Shown piece after piece: positions 33,967 through 47,349 of a stretch of DNA of 64,000 bases. Source of the DNA: Euptelea pleiosperma (Eukaryota > Streptophyta > Magnoliopsida > Ranunculales > Eupteleaceae); NCBI GenBank assembly GCA_035048495.1, contig CM068549.1, positions 9,782,000 through 9,845,999 on the forward strand, in the 5' to 3' direction. Every line of letters starts with the position of its first letter. Positions within the stretch are counted from its first letter, which is position 1. The notes under the pieces are model-generated. The model made no database searches, was not told where the DNA came from, and worked only from the letters and a program-made list of their open reading frames with translations. The position numbers and the translations under genes are program-made.

Positions 33967-34932
33967 TGATATTCGCTCAAAAGTGCTTATTTTAAGCAAT
34001 TATCCTGTTAGCGTTATTGCATTCTCCTACATAAAATGCTCTATTTATCTACTTTTCTACGTAATAGTCTCTTCTGTTGCGTAGAACACACTTTTCTGGA
34101 TGAAATGGTATATTTGCATGCATTAAACACATTTTCGGAAGTCTAGATATGAAGTCATTCTGATAGAGTCTCATTACACGCTTCTTCTGTCGTAGGAAAC
34201 CCCGATGGGACGATTCTCAAGACTTGTGGGCCCAAATCGATCATGAAAGCCCATTATCAAAGCTTAAAGAGCCCACATGCTATGACTAGAAGATATGGGC
34301 CAAATATGGGCTGAATAAGAGGACCAAAAAGCCAGCCCAAAGAACGAAGAGAGCAGGAGAGCCAATGACCAAGAGACGGACCAAAGCGTTTAAAGCCACA
34401 TGAGTCAGCAAGGAATGATAGGCGACTCTACTGGAGAAGCGTGAGGATGGTCACAGTGAAGACCAGGGTTCCAGACCCTCCGCCAGTGCTTTTTTCCATT
34501 TTTTTGATACTTTTTCTCTCATCTCTTCTTATTCTCTCTCTCTCTTCATCTCTCGATCCTCGAATCTACTGACCTAACCCCAGAACTCCTACCCTTCGGC
34601 TCTATCTCATCTCCCTTAGCTTTCTGACCGTTGGATTTTCCATCGGACCGTTGGATCTTCAATCGGACCGTTGGATCTCTCTAGATCCGTCGATCTACCA
34701 ATCTGGGTCCCAATCAAGTCACCATCCATCCGATCGCCATCAGAATGTCTGTCACATCATCTTGTGAGACGATGGACATCATCAGTCCATGTGGGCCAAT
34801 AGCCGGGCCCATCATCATCGACCCACTGTCCGACCAGTTAGTGGACCCCGTGAATTTCAAAATAATTTTAATTAAAAAATGGGGGGTCCACTAATTGGGG
34901 AGATTCCCCATAGAAAAGTGATGTTTTACTTA

Positions 34933-34977
<45 letters not shown>

Positions 34978-36755
34978 TCATATTTTTTATTTTCAAAAAA
35001 TACCCTATTTCCATTAAAGGAAATAGGGAGCTTTAAAAGGAGAAGGATAGGGGTTCGTTCGAACCCTAATCCCCCTCCTTTCCATTCCATTCTCTCTCCC
35101 AAAACCATCCACCACGTTTCCCCTCTTTCCTTCCCTTTCTTCTTCTTCTTCTTCTTCTTCATTCCGACCGGAGTTGCAGAACTCCGGCCGCCTCCTTCTT
35201 CTTATTCTTCTTCTTCTTCTTCTTCTTCTTCTTCTTCTTCATTCCGGCCGGAGTTGCAGAACTCCGGCCGCCTCCTTCTTCTTATTCTTCTTCTTTCTTC
35301 TTCTTCTTCTTCTTCTTCTTCTTGTTCTTCTTCTTTTCTTGTTCTCGTTCTTGTTCTTCTTTATTCTGTACCGCCCTACCAGCACCTCCGGCAAGCACCA
35401 CCGTCCTCGCCGGACTGGTTCTCTCATCACGCTACACTAACGTGGTTGAGATCCCCTTCTCTCTTGCTGTCTTCTTCCTAGCAGTCTCCACGAGCAGCAT
35501 ACCGGCAACACCATTACACCTTTGCCTCCTCATCTCAAGCCGTTCAACACCGCCCCTCCACCTTGCCGTGGCAGCAACTAGCGCCTCCATCACCTACTTG
35601 CAACGCCCCATAGTGCTGCCCTGCTCATTCCAGCCGGCTGTACATCTCTTCACGCTATCGTCGTTTGCTACTCCAGCAGGCTCCTCATGCACCACCTCTT
35701 TCAGCCTCACTGCTTTTTTCGGTCAGACCAGCAAGCTACCTCCTATCTACAACGGTTTTCTAACCGTGCTCACCATCAAGAAGCGCCACTACCTGCTGCT
35801 CATCCACTCCACCGTCTCCATTAGAGCACTGGCTGGCTGTCTTTCCTCTCAAAAGGTGCATACCAGTTCTCCATGGCAGTGGACACTCCAGCGCCTCCTT
35901 GCACCGCCTGCGCATTGTCAAAGACGGACTGCAACCTAAGGCTGCCAACCACCTTCAAGCTTCTCTCAAGGCTTGCCCATTCTCGTAGCTACTAGACACG
36001 ATCTTCATTAAAGGCGCCGTTAAGCCATCCTCCCCTCCACCGTTGGAACCATGGAAACCACAAGCACACCTCTCTTCAACCACTTGCAACGTGGCCATCA
36101 AAACCCTCACGGGTTACTCCCTACTGCAACCATCGGTCGGTAGTGCACATCCCCCTCCAAGGTGAGTGATATCCTATGGCAAAGATTTGTCTCCCCTTTG
36201 GTAAGCCTTTCCATCCATCTTCTTTCTCTACTTTCTCTCTCTTTCCTTACTTTCTCTCTCTCTAGCTAGTCCTCTCTTCTTTCCCACTTTCTCTTTCTAG
36301 GTTTTTACTCTCTCTAAAAAGCCATATTTTTCTCTCTAATTTCTCTCTCATCTCCTAGGTTTTTCTCTCTTTACCTCTCATCCTCTCTCTCTAAACCTTT
36401 TACCTCTCTTCTCTCCTCTCTACCTACTTTCTCTCTCAACCCTATTCTCTTTCTCTCTCTAGTTTATTTATTTAATTTTTTATGCTTTATGATTTAGTTA
36501 TTTTTACTTGATTGTAAGAGACATGTTTGATTGAATGAAGTTGATTTTAATAAAAGTGTGTTCCATTCGTTGCAAATTTCCCGTCATTTTATGTTCATTA
36601 TTGTGCTAACTCGACTAATCCCGAGTGCGGATCGACATCCGACACGAATCCCTATACAAAAGCTCATATTTTGCAGGATTAAAATTCGGATCAAATTACA
36701 AATGTGTTGAAGTTAGGGTTTCCGTAACCAACGACGCGAAAAAACCCTACTTTCA
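33967..36755 (+). mobile_element. Solo LTR of the Athila-like family (2789 bp)
   Basis: Starts TGATATTCGCTC and ends CCCTACTTTCA. Perfect 5-bp target duplication ACAAG at 33962-33966 and 36756-36760. Contains a TA tract at about 34941-34973, two identical GGCCGGAGTTGCAGAACTCC hairpins near 35167 and 35246, and CTT tracts. Nearest in structure to 23540-29068 and 47350-49705. Confidence 0.93.
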
Positions 36756-36760
36756 ACAAG

Positions 36761-36972
36761 TCTGGACGTCACTATAAGAGCCCATATAGCAACGGTAGGT
36801 GACCGTCGGTAAAAGTTTTCAAACTTTTAGTTTTTTCTTTAATATATATATACCTGTAACCTATATATATCCTACTTCATTTCTATGAAAGCATGTTATT
36901 CAACATCTATAACAGGTAATACTTGCTTCATTTCCATGAAAATGTATATTCAATATTTAAAAAGACATTACA
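36761..36972. mobile_element. CACTA-like host segment (continuation)
   Basis: After the ACAAG duplication the host continues with AGCAACGGTAGGTGACCGTC and then AT-rich DNA up to the ATATT duplication of the next nested repeat. Both nested insertions therefore lie in the same older element. Confidence 0.45.
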
Positions 36973-37420
36973 ATATTTGTCACGCCTCGAATCCGGATAC
37001 CCAGATACGACCCAAAAATCTATGGATCGACCCGTACCTGAACCCAGAGGTGATCCATGAATGTCCCCTAGTGGTCCAATTATATCAATTAGACTACTAA
37101 GGTTCATTCGAAAACCCATTAAGTAAACAAAAAAGTCTAGATGTAGAAAACAAATAATTCATAATTCAAATAATTCAATCAATCAACTAAATGTGGAGAG
37201 GAGGAGGTGAGAACATGTTCTCAATCAAAGGACTACATGCCCATGAAAATAAATAAGTAATGTTTTAGAACAATCAAAATAAAGTCTTCTAAAGTGTGGG
37301 ATCGACTCTCAAATCCTCGCTGATCTCAAATGAACTGGAGTCTTTTGCCTCAAAATCATCTCACGTACCCGATTCCTCAAAATCTGAAAATGGTATCGGT
37401 GTAGCACCATGAGCCGAGGC

Positions 37421-40107
37421 TGATATTCGCTAAAAAGTGCTTATTTTAAGCAATTATCCTTCTAGCGTTATCACAATCTCCTACGTAAAACTGCCTTTTT
37501 TATTAACATTTCTACGTAAGAGTATCTCTCATTCCGTAGAGCGCACTTTTCTGGTCAAAATCGTATATTCGCATGCATTCATACGCAATTCTTTGATCCA
37601 CATGCGAAGCCTTTTGTAGAAATCTCATTACGCGATTTTTTTTATCGCAGGAGCACTAACCGGACGATTTTGATGAAATACGAGTCCACAATTGACTTCC
37701 AGAGTCTGGGACCAAAGCACAAGAGTCAACAGGCTGAGTACAAGAAGATACATGCCAAATGTTGGAAGAGCCAGAGAGTAGGAAAAGCCCGAGAGACGAT
37801 TAAGGGAGAAGGAGAGACAAGCCCTCAAAGGAGATTAAAGCTCATCAACTAACATATGATGAGGACTTGCTTAGTTGGTAAAGCATGTAGAAAACCAAGT
37901 CAAAGACCAAGGCTCAAGACCCTCTATTATCATTTTCTCTTTATTTTATAATATTTTCCCTCTCCTCTCTCTAGATCCTCACTCTCTCTCTACTCACAAA
38001 TCCAAATCAACAGATCCTTTCTCTGCTTGCAATCACTCTATCCTATGGACTAACTTGGATGATCTTCATCGTCTGATTATCTATCTGATCATCACCATCC
38101 ATGTCTATCATCCGATCGCCAGCAAATTAGTTAATCATTCATTCCCCCATCCATCTCATCATCTTAGAATCCTATAGTCCTCATCATCCCCCATTCAATC
38201 ATATGGGCCTTGACCAAGCTAAAATGCTGGCCTATCATCATCTGTGGCCCACAACCTGGCCAATTAGTGGACCCCGCAAATTTAGAATGCTTTTAAACTA
38301 ATTTTTGAAAAATATATATATATATATATAAAGGGGGGTCCACTAAATAGGGAAATTCCCCAAAGAAAAAAAAGGCTTTCCTTAAAAAAAAAAGATATAT
38401 ATATATATATATATATATTTATTTAAATTCCCATTTTCCATTAAAGGAAAGTGGGAGCTTTTAAAAGGAGAAGAGAAGGGTTCATTTGAACCCTAATCCC
38501 TCTCCTTTCTTCTCCTCTCTTACCCCCAAAACCCTTCCCCCTTCTCCTCCTTCTTTTCTCAATCGTTTTCCCCCTCTCTTCATCTCCTTCATCTTCTTTT
38601 TAACCACCGCCCTCACCAGAGTTGTGCCTGCAACTCCGGCCGTTCGTGAGCCCACTTGCAGCACCCCCTACTACTGCTTCATTCTCACAAAGCCGCTGCA
38701 ACCCAGCAGCCACCGATCAGCCTCCTCTTAGGACGGTTAAAACAGTTACTTTGAAGTTTTGATCGCCAAAAATTGCACCTGCAACTTCTGGCCACCACCA
38801 CCTCTCTTCATCGCCTCCACCGATCTAGCCTCTTCAAAAGCTGCCTCTTCAACGGGATCCTCCACCCTGTGCGTTCACGAATAGCAACTCTAGTACACAT
38901 CCATTATTGGCTCCATCCTCCACGGCCTGCACTTGGGTAAGTTATCTTCCTTTTCCCCTTCTTCTTCCTTTCTTCTTCTCCACCTTTTAATCGGAGTTAC
39001 AAACCTATAACTCCGGCATTCCAGTCTCTTCCTCTCCAGTTTCCTTGCCCTCCCCTTCAGGTAAGTTTGCCGGAGTTGCAAACCTGCAACTCCGGCCAGC
39101 CATCTTGCTTCACCACCGCCTGCCACCACAGCTAGCATGCCTCCGGGCAGCGCCTACACGACCTAGAACCACCGCTAGGTTATCCACCCCAAGGCTTGAT
39201 CGGACCTGCAACCAGCAGGTCTTTCCACGTTTTCACATTGCACTCCTCCTTACACGTTCTCACCCCTTGTCGTTCCAAGAGAAAAGGGAAAGGCAAAGAA
39301 AAAAAAAAAGGAAGGAAGAAGAAACCTAGGAACCTCTTGGCTTCCTCCACTTGTTGCCAATCACGGTGCTCCTTGGCACCTCCTTTCACTTCCCTCTTGC
39401 CTGTTGCTCCACTGTTTGGAGCACCACCACCAACGTCACCATCCTCCGTTCACCTCACCATAAACACCGCCTCCAATTCATGCAACGGCCAGCAACCTCC
39501 ATCTCCTTCGCCCTCAAATAGCAGCGATCATGTGCTGCTCCCTCATCTCCCTGCAAGCCACAAAGCTAGCAGATAGCCTCTTCTTTCTTGGCCGATCAAG
39601 TGGCCGATAAGTCTTGGAAGGTAATTTCTATCACTTTCTCTCTCTTCATCTCAATTTCTCTCTCTAGCTGTAGGTTTCTCTTTCTCAAATCTCCTCTCTC
39701 TCTCTAGTTTCTTCTATTTTTTCTCTCTTTACTTTCTCTCTCTTCTCCTCTTTATCTTTTTCTTCTTTATTTTCTCTCTAATTTTTTGTTTCTCTCTCTA
39801 GGCCATTTCTCTTTTCTCTCTATTTAATTTAGGTTTATTGCTTTCTAGATTAATTATATCATGTTTTAATTGTAAGTTACAGTTGAATTCAAGAAATAAA
39901 GTTTATTTTGATTCGAGTTTGACAAAATTCTATTATTTTATGTTCCTTATTGCGCTAATCTGATTAATCCCGAGTGCGGATTGACATCCGACACGAGCCA
40001 CTGTGCAAAATAGCTTATTTTATAGGTTGAAAGTCTCGGATAATTATAAATGTGTTGAAATTAAGGTTTCCGTAACCAACGACGCGTAAAAAAAAACCCT
40101 ACTTTCA
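37421..40107 (+). repeat. 5' LTR of the complete element (2687 bp)
   Basis: TGATATTCGCT to CCCTACTTTCA. Shares with the 3' LTR the subtype markers GCATTCATACGCAATTC and GATCCACATGCGAAGCC, absent from the other LTRs. Contains TA tracts (38311-38328, 38396-38418), a tRNA-like module (about 37867-37921) and CCGGAGTTGCA hairpins near 39070. Confidence 0.93.
37867..37921 (+). promoter_or_regulatory. tRNA-like A-box/B-box module in the 5' LTR
   Basis: TTGCTTAGTTGG (A-box-like) and GGCTCAAGACC (B-box-like) are separated by 32 nt, the spacing of a tRNA gene. The 3' LTR has a closer match to consensus. The acceptor stem does not pair, so this is not a functional tRNA. Confidence 0.45.
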
Positions 40108-40109
40108 AA

Positions 40110-40124
40110 TGGTGCTGTTGCCGC
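40110..40124 (+). other. Primer binding site, tRNA-Asp-like
   Basis: TGGTGCTGTTGCCGC lies 2 nt after the 5' LTR. It matches the plant Athila/Tat primer site TGGCGCCGTTGCC apart from two C-to-T changes. The 2-nt gap is the same as in the minus-strand element. Confidence 0.8.
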
Positions 40125-41869
40125 TTGGGTGTACGGGACTGCGAAAAAGGACGTAAAAACAGAATTGGAAAGTTGCTGAAGTGGAAAGCTGCTCAATTTG
40201 GATAGCCTAACCTTTTCGAAAAACTTTCTATTTTTGGTTTCTAGTTATTTTTAGCTGCTTTTAAATTATTATTTTTATTGCATCAGAAGGCAGGGTGCAG
40301 AGTTGTAATAATTTAGGAATTTTATTGCTTTCCAAATAACTGCTAGATGTTGTTCTAAGGTTTTTTAGAAACCCTAGATTAAGTGAAAAATACCAAAAAA
40401 ATCAAAAATCAAAAATTCAAAAAAATTAGGGTTTTCATTTCTTGCTATTTTTAGATAGATTCTAGGATTTTTTATTTTTGGATAGTTTCCAGACACATCG
40501 GAATCTCAAAATTAGGGTTCCCTTTTTTAGGACATTCCAATTTTGGAGAGAGTCTATTTATAGATATTCTCTAATTTTGGAAAATTCTAAAATAGGAGAT
40601 CTTCTAATTTGAAAAGATTTCCTCAATTTGGGAAATTTTCAAAATAGACGGGATTTTAAATCTTCACTTTATTTGGAAGGTTTCCTTATCTGAGAACGTT
40701 TGAAAAGAGAAAGTTCCGAATCCAAATTCAGAAATTTCTATTCTCAACTTTGAACCATAATTGGGAACAACTCTATTACCGGCTTAAATCAATGCGTGTT
40801 TCGTGAAACCCTAATAGTCGGTCAAATCTTCCAACAAATAGAATCCCAAATACCTAGACCATGCGATCTAACTTTTCTACAGGATCATGATCCAGTGTGG
40901 GTAGGGAGTGAAAGCTCAAAGAGGTGGAGTCGGGTCCAAGCCCATTAGGATATCCATCCCTAACCCACGGAGGCGACGCCGTGGCGTAGCCCACGGGAGG
41001 TAAGTCTCTATCCTCGCCTTGAGTGCGATACAAAGCTATTTGGGTGAATCATTGCCGCATGTCTATTTATTTTCTAGTAACAACTTACTCGACTTGCGTG
41101 GCGTGGCCGTTAATCAATCAACTCTAAGAGAGTAGACCTAGCTCCAAATTGAAACTTGTTGGATTTCATCACCCACCTCATCATTCCAACTGATTTGATC
41201 CCAAGGCTCCATTTAATTAAAAAGAATCAAGAAGTAGAGCCAATTAGCCCGGTGTTCCAGGAAAAATCCACACAAAGCGAACCCGCTTAACATCTAATTG
41301 AAATAAGACCACGAGTACGGGTCCCTGTTGTCTAACACACACATAAGTCCCTGCTACTCAAGTACACTGAGCTCGACGTGGCATCTTGGACTATTCGGCG
41401 GTTAGTTGCGTGTGGACTAGGAACACGCACCAGCCCTAGCTTAACCCGAGGGAACACTCTTCTTATACACTTGACCAATCCGGTTAGTCTGGGACGTACT
41501 TAAGACCGCCATTGTGCCGCACGTCTGTCTAGGCTTCAGATTGCCTTGTTGTTAACTAGAGTTAGTACTAAAGGATTTGCTCTGAAGAGTGTAGCCTGGT
41601 GAGAAGCTCTAAGTGCAAACAGTTAGTCCGATGGTTAAAAGATAAACCAGTGGTCCGCCCACTGTCATAATCTACTCTAGCCCCAAAACTAATAAGATAA
41701 TTCCTAAAATATATCCTGATTGCTTAGAATAGGATTATCTGTGCTTAGTGTGCATCATTTAGGATAGTGTTCCTCTTTGACAACTTTTTGCCAAATCTAG
41801 AGCTCGCTCCTTCAGCGTATGCCCGTTTGGACTAGTCTGAACAATCGCTTGATTCGATCTGAGAATCAC
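40125..41869 (+). other. Untranslated leader of the complete element
   Basis: No substantial open frame. The segment 40905-41030 (GGTGGAGTCGGGTCCAAGCC, then GGAGGTAAGTCTC) matches 30060-30190 of the minus-strand element in reverse, and the distal part (GCATATGCCCGTTTGGA-like) matches 29270-29300. Both are thus shared family leader sequence. It is separated from gag by the solo LTR at 41875. Confidence 0.65.
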
Positions 41870-41874
41870 GTACC

Positions 41875-44800
41875 TGAAAGAAGGGTTTTTCCGTGTCGTC
41901 AATTCGGAAACCCTAACTTCAACAATATTATAAAATCCGATTATCTGCAGAATGTAACTTGTATAGCAGTACGTATCGGATGTCGATCCACACTCGGTGT
42001 GAGTTAGCGCAATAAGGAATTAAAATTGACAAATAATATACAGAGAGAAATGAGAATGGTGGAAGAGATGAGAAGGGCGAGTCAATTTAAAAACAACATT
42101 CATTTGAGATTCAAAACACCAAAATATCAAAACTTTATTAATCATCGAAAAGTGCGTACATAAATCAAAATAACAGAAATAAAGAAAGCATGTAAAGGGT
42201 TGAGAGATGAAGAGGTAAGGGAAAGAAATGTCCATTGAAATCTCAGAGCTAAGGGCGCTACCGATCAAGAAGAGGATCGTCCAAGACTTCGATGAATGCT
42301 TCAATCAAGAGAAGGGTTTTGACAGAGAAGCATCCCATGACCTTTGGAGCTAAGGGCGCTACCGATCAAGAAGAGGACCATCCAAATTTCATGGAATGCT
42401 ACTCAATCATGGAATCCACATTAGATCTTACCGGCCGACAAGGTAGATGTGAATTGGCAAATGTACGATAATGTGCCCTAAGAAGCTCACCTTTTCACTC
42501 ACCAAAAGGAGTCGGCCAAGTGAATAGGCGATCGGCCTGAGAATGTAGTGAGAGAAAATAGACTAAGAGAGAGAAATCTCACTCTAGAGAGAAAACACAA
42601 GATTAGGGATGTCACGTCCCTTCCATGTCATCTAGAGAGAGAAAGTAATATTAGAGAGAGAAAGTGAGAGAAACTATGTAGAGAGAGAAAACTATCCCTA
42701 AAGAGAGACAATTTTCTAGAGAGAGAAAGTAAGGATAGAAGAGAGAAAGTGAGAGTTACCTTAGAGAACTTACAGGAGAAGATCGGCCATTAGAGAGTAG
42801 GCCAATGAAGGTGGTCCACTTGTTGACCGGAGAAAGAAGGTGCTCTTAAGGGAGGAGCGAAAGAAGGTGCTCTTAAGGGAGGAGCTTGCTGGCCTTGGAA
42901 GAGCATGTCTTCCAAGAGAAGAGGAAGAGGAGCCTGACCAGTTGTTGGTTGTGCACAGTGGAGGAGCATGCTGCCCGAAGAAGAGTGGCTCCAAAGAGAG
43001 GATGAGAAGGGCATTCACCCCCTGGCCAATGAGATCAGGCCATGGGCTTTAGAGTAAACCTCGTCAGGAGATGAGGACTGGTTGTGCTAAGAAGCAGGTT
43101 GGAGAACTATCATTCAATTTGATGTCAGTTTGCAATGGTCTGCAACTTTGGAGGATAGTGATGAACATGGCGTAGATCTGACCGTGAGTTGCAGACCTAA
43201 GGTGGATTTGTAGACCATTTACACGAGCTTAGGATGGAGAGGCTAACATATCGTTGCTGGGCATGTGACATGCAGGTTCGGGCGGTGATGGTGATGGTGA
43301 TGGCTGTTCAGTTGGGCAGCAATGGAGAAGGTTACAATAGTAGATCTGATTGTGAAGATGTCAACCCACGGTGGTGGATCTGATCAATGTGGGAGGCTGT
43401 TGTGAGTGGGATAAGGAGCACACCTTGCTGGCCCTGAGAGGAGTCGAGCAAGGCTGGACGTTGACATCTTTCCTTCAGACCTGGCAGTGAGGGAGAACGG
43501 TCTTGATTGGAGCAGACGAACCATGTAGAGGATGTGTAGGTGATGGCATGATGGAGAAAGACCTTCAGGCGGTGAAGGTGGGTAACCACGTGTTGTAATG
43601 GTGGTTTGCTGGCAAGGAGGAAGGCACACCAGCAGGTGAGCTAGTGTTGGTGTGCAGGGTGGTTGCAAGCAGCCCGTGAAAATAAGGAGGGATCACGACT
43701 GCTAGGTGTAGCAGCGTGATGAACAAGAGGAGATATGGCTGGTGAATGTTGCTGCGGTATGGAGAGAAGAGACTATTGCTATTGCAGACTTGCCAGAGTT
43801 GCAGGTCTGTCCGAAACGGTGGTATTAGGCGGGGAAGATCACCGGAAATCAGCCTGAAACTCCTATGAGCGACGCACCAGCAGGTGGTTATGGTGAGAAT
43901 GGAGGAGAACCAGCAAGGTTGCTGGTATGTGCACTGGCCGAGCAACGTGAAGGAGGAGGAGAAAACGGCCGGAGTTGCAGTGGGTGATCCCGGCGTTAAT
44001 GGTGAAAACCGTGGGCAAGGAAGAATGCCAATATTAGATCTGGAACCTTCTCAAGAGAAGGTGGAGGTGAATGGAGTTGCAGGTCCGTGAGGAGCACGAA
44101 CCTGCACATGGTGGTTCTTGGAAGGAGAAAGAGAGACGGTGCTGGAGAAGGAGACCGGAGTTGACCTGCAAATCCGGTAATGGTGTTGCAAGTTGCCGAT
44201 TGGAGTTGCAGACTGTTGCTGTGCTCCAGCCATGGAAGGAGGCGATGGAGAGGAAGTCTGATCGTTGGTTGGTGGAGGAGCAGATCTGATCGGTGTTAAG
44301 AAAAGCCCTCTGGTAACTAGATTGCCAGAAATTGCAGGTGCAACTTGCAGCGGCTGGTACAACAGCAGAGAAGCAACGGTGATGAAGATGTTGTTGAAAC
44401 GTTGCTACCCTTTAGAGAAAGAGAGCAGCGAAGCCTGCAACTCCGGTGAAGGGAGTATAGGCAGCAAATGGAGTCGGCTTCTACATTTCAGACCTGTGGA
44501 GCCCTTGGAGAAAATAGGGCAGCAAGCCGTTGAGTGGTGCCTGTGGTAGCTGATGTTTGAAGAAACCAACTGCTTGGAGTTGCAAGAGCTTGTTGGCCAA
44601 GAAGGAGGCCAGCCAGCAGGCTGGAGTAGAAAAAGGACTTACGATGACAAAGCACCGGTCTGTGCTTGCTGGTTTTAGCCGGCGCATCTTAGAGAAGATA
44701 GATAGGACGTGGTTACAGTCCAACGTGATGGAGAAGCAGGTGGGTACACCACCGGTGAAAGCAGCACCGTGCTGGTGGTATTAATGGTTTGGGTGCTGCA

Positions 44801-46058
44801 AGGGACATGCAGCAGCCCGTGTTGAAGAGGAGAACCATGGGGAGGAGAATTCATGGTGGAAGCAAGGTGGAAGGAGAGAAGGAGGAAGACAGCTCCTCCC
44901 ATTTTCTTCCAAAGAGAAAGATCCAAGAAAGATAGATAGGAGATGAGAGAACAAGGTGGGTTTTAGAGATGGGTTAGCTGGGATACGTGGAGTTAGTTAG
45001 AATAACTAGGAGAGAGAGAGGGATAAGGGAGGACTTGTTCCTCCCTTTGACTGGATGGGCTCAAGCACTATGGGCCCTTCTAATAAGTTAGGCCTTGGCC
45101 ATTGGACATGAAGGTTGTGGGCCATGGGCCATGGACTCGAGTTTTGGAAGCTTGTCGGCCACTTGGCCATAGGCATTGTGGACTGTGTGGCTAAGTGACT
45201 TGTGGGCCATTCTTTTAATCGGGCCGATGAATGAATGGGTGGATGTCTAAGATAGGCGAACTATCAGATCTTGAGAGATTCAATGGTCCAATGGAAGATC
45301 CAACGGTGGAAAGGCTATGGGAGATGTGATAAAGCTAGAGGAGATGAGATTAGAGGTTAGATGATGGAGATCGAAGGGTTAAGATGATCGATCTGAAGAT
45401 CGGATGGTCGATTTGAGGATCTAATGGTAGGATGAGATGATAGAAGAGTTAGATGTTAGGGTTTAGAGAGATAGAAAGAGAATTAGGAGAGAGGAGAGAG
45501 AATTAGGAGAGATGAGAGAGAAAATAACACAAAATAAAGGTAACAAAGCTGGTGGAAGGGTCTTGAACCCTGATCTTCAATGTAATCTTCAATCGGCTTC
45601 ACCAATCACGTAAGCCATCATTTGATGCGATTTTGAATCACTTTAGTCCATCTCTTGGTCTTCAGCTTTGCCTCTCTCTTGGTTCTTTATTTGGCTCTAC
45701 GATCCTCTAACTTGACCCGTACTTGGCCTGTATCTTCTAGTCATAGCCTGTTGGCTCTTTAAGCTTTGATAGTGGCTTCTATGGTTGATCATGGGCCCGC
45801 GAGTCTCAAGAATAGCTCGATCCAGTTTCCTGCAATAACGAAAAGCGCGTAATGAGACTTAATCAAAACGGCTTTATATCTAGCCTTCTAGAAATATGTT
45901 TAATGCATGCAAATATATCATTTCATTTAGAAAAGTGTGTTCTACGCAATGAAAGAGACTCTTACATAGAAAAGTGGATAAATATTGAAGTTTTACGTAG
46001 GAGAGTGTGATAACGCTAAAGGATAATGGCTTAAAATAAGCACTTTTAAGTGAATATA
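41875..46058 (-). mobile_element. Solo LTR (minus), long subtype of 4184 bp, nested before gag
   Basis: Reverse orientation: TGAAAGAAGGG at 41875 to AGTGAATATA at 46058 (terminal CA degenerated). Target duplications GTACC (41870-41874) and GTTCC (46059-46063) differ by one base. It is 1.4-2.6 kb longer than the other LTRs, mainly from extra sequence around 42000-44900 with many NNGGAGTTGCAG motifs. The family block around TCGATCCACACTCGG is present at its end. Confidence 0.85.
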
Positions 46059-46139
46059 GTTCCTACAGTGGATCCTCCACTGAATCCTTCCTCATATCTT
46101 TCCCCACCTGCCTCTCCCAGTACAACTACCTTTATAGTA

Positions 46140-47349
46140 ATGGCAGCCGAACGACCTCTTATTGAGACGTTCGCCCCTATCTCGGCTAATCCGCCCACTT
46201 GCATTATTCTCCCACCTACTACGGCGGTACAGTTTGAGATCAGGCCGCAGACCATCCAAATGCTGCCAACCTTTTGCGGTCTCCCAAGAGAAGACCCATA
46301 TTCTCATATTAGGGAATTCCAGCATGTCATCCTACTTTTCAAGAACCAAAACCTCGATGATGACAATGTACGTTTGCGAGTTTTCGTATTCTCGCTCAAA
46401 GACCGAGCCTCAGATTGGCTCTACTCTTTACCCGCTGATTCAATCAGCGATTGGAAAGAGTTGGTAGGCAAATTCATGTCTAAATTCTACCCCATGACTC
46501 GGACCAACCAAATGAAGCAACTCACCCAGGACTTCCGACAGAATCGGAAGTCCGATGAGAAAGTTTTTGAAGCGTGGGATAGATTCCAAGACTACCTGAC
46601 TAAGTGTCCCCACCATAGCATCGGCAAGGGCAATCTTGTCCACATCTTCTATAAGGGACTTACTGATGAGTCCCGGACCATGGTAGAGTCAATTTGTCAG
46701 AGAAAATTCCTACACCAAACTCCGACCGATGCATATAAATTCTTGGGAGAGTTAGGAGAAAACTCTCAACATTGGACGACTGACTTAGAGTTTAGTCGAG
46801 CTACTTCGGTCCAAAGGACCACCAAGGCACATGACGCTACAGCAGACACTGGGCTTCGATTTGTCATTCAAGAGTTGAGCAAGTCAGTCTCGGCACTGGC
46901 TGTGTCAGTACAAAAGCCTACTCAACAATCTACCCCAGTCATGCATGTGGGACACGAGAGCCCTATGGAATCTTGCACCCTTTGTCTGCAACCCTCCCAT
47001 ACTACTGAGCAGTGTCCTTTGAATGAAGGATGGTCCAATCCTCTTCAGGAAGAAGTTTGTGCTTTCAGCACATACAAACCACCCACTCAGAACTCGTATA
47101 GTCAATCTTATCATCCTGACACGAGAAACCGCCATAACTTCTCTTGGAGGCCTTAATCTACTCAACCACAAGCTCAACCTCCGCGTCAACCTCAAGGCAC
47201 GTATCCTCCTGGGTTTAATCAACCCAATAGGCAATTCAATCAGGGTCAGTACCAGCAGTTTCGATAGGGTCAGTACTTTGGACAACCAAGCACATTTCAA
47301 AGTCCGCAAAGAGTCCCACAGACCTTTCAGAACCAACATATTGTCCCCA
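46140..47349 (+). pseudogene. gag (capsid and zinc knuckle) of the complete element, with stops
   Basis: Starts ATG GCA GCC at 46140 (MAAERPLIE); the same start is seen in the minus-strand relative, which decides it over earlier in-frame codons. The retrotransposon gag domain spans about residues 35-200, with FCGLPREDPYSHIREF, FSLKDRASDWLYSLP and FEAWDRFQDYLTKCPHH, followed by a CCHC zinc knuckle (CTLCLQPSHTTEQC). Gag would form the particle that packages element RNA. In-frame stops at 47154-47156 (TAA) and 47265-47267 (TAG) break it. The host frame is cut at 47349 by a solo LTR and resumes at 49706 in the same frame. Confidence 0.88.

Noticed and set aside
33967..36755. A protein-coding gene suggested by several 60-205-residue open frames
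   Set aside because: These lie inside a solo LTR with perfect target duplication and match no family.
46050..46139. Thirty codons upstream of the gag ATG in the same frame
   Set aside because: The first bases belong to the nested LTR; the conserved MAAERP start at 46140 is shared with the relative.
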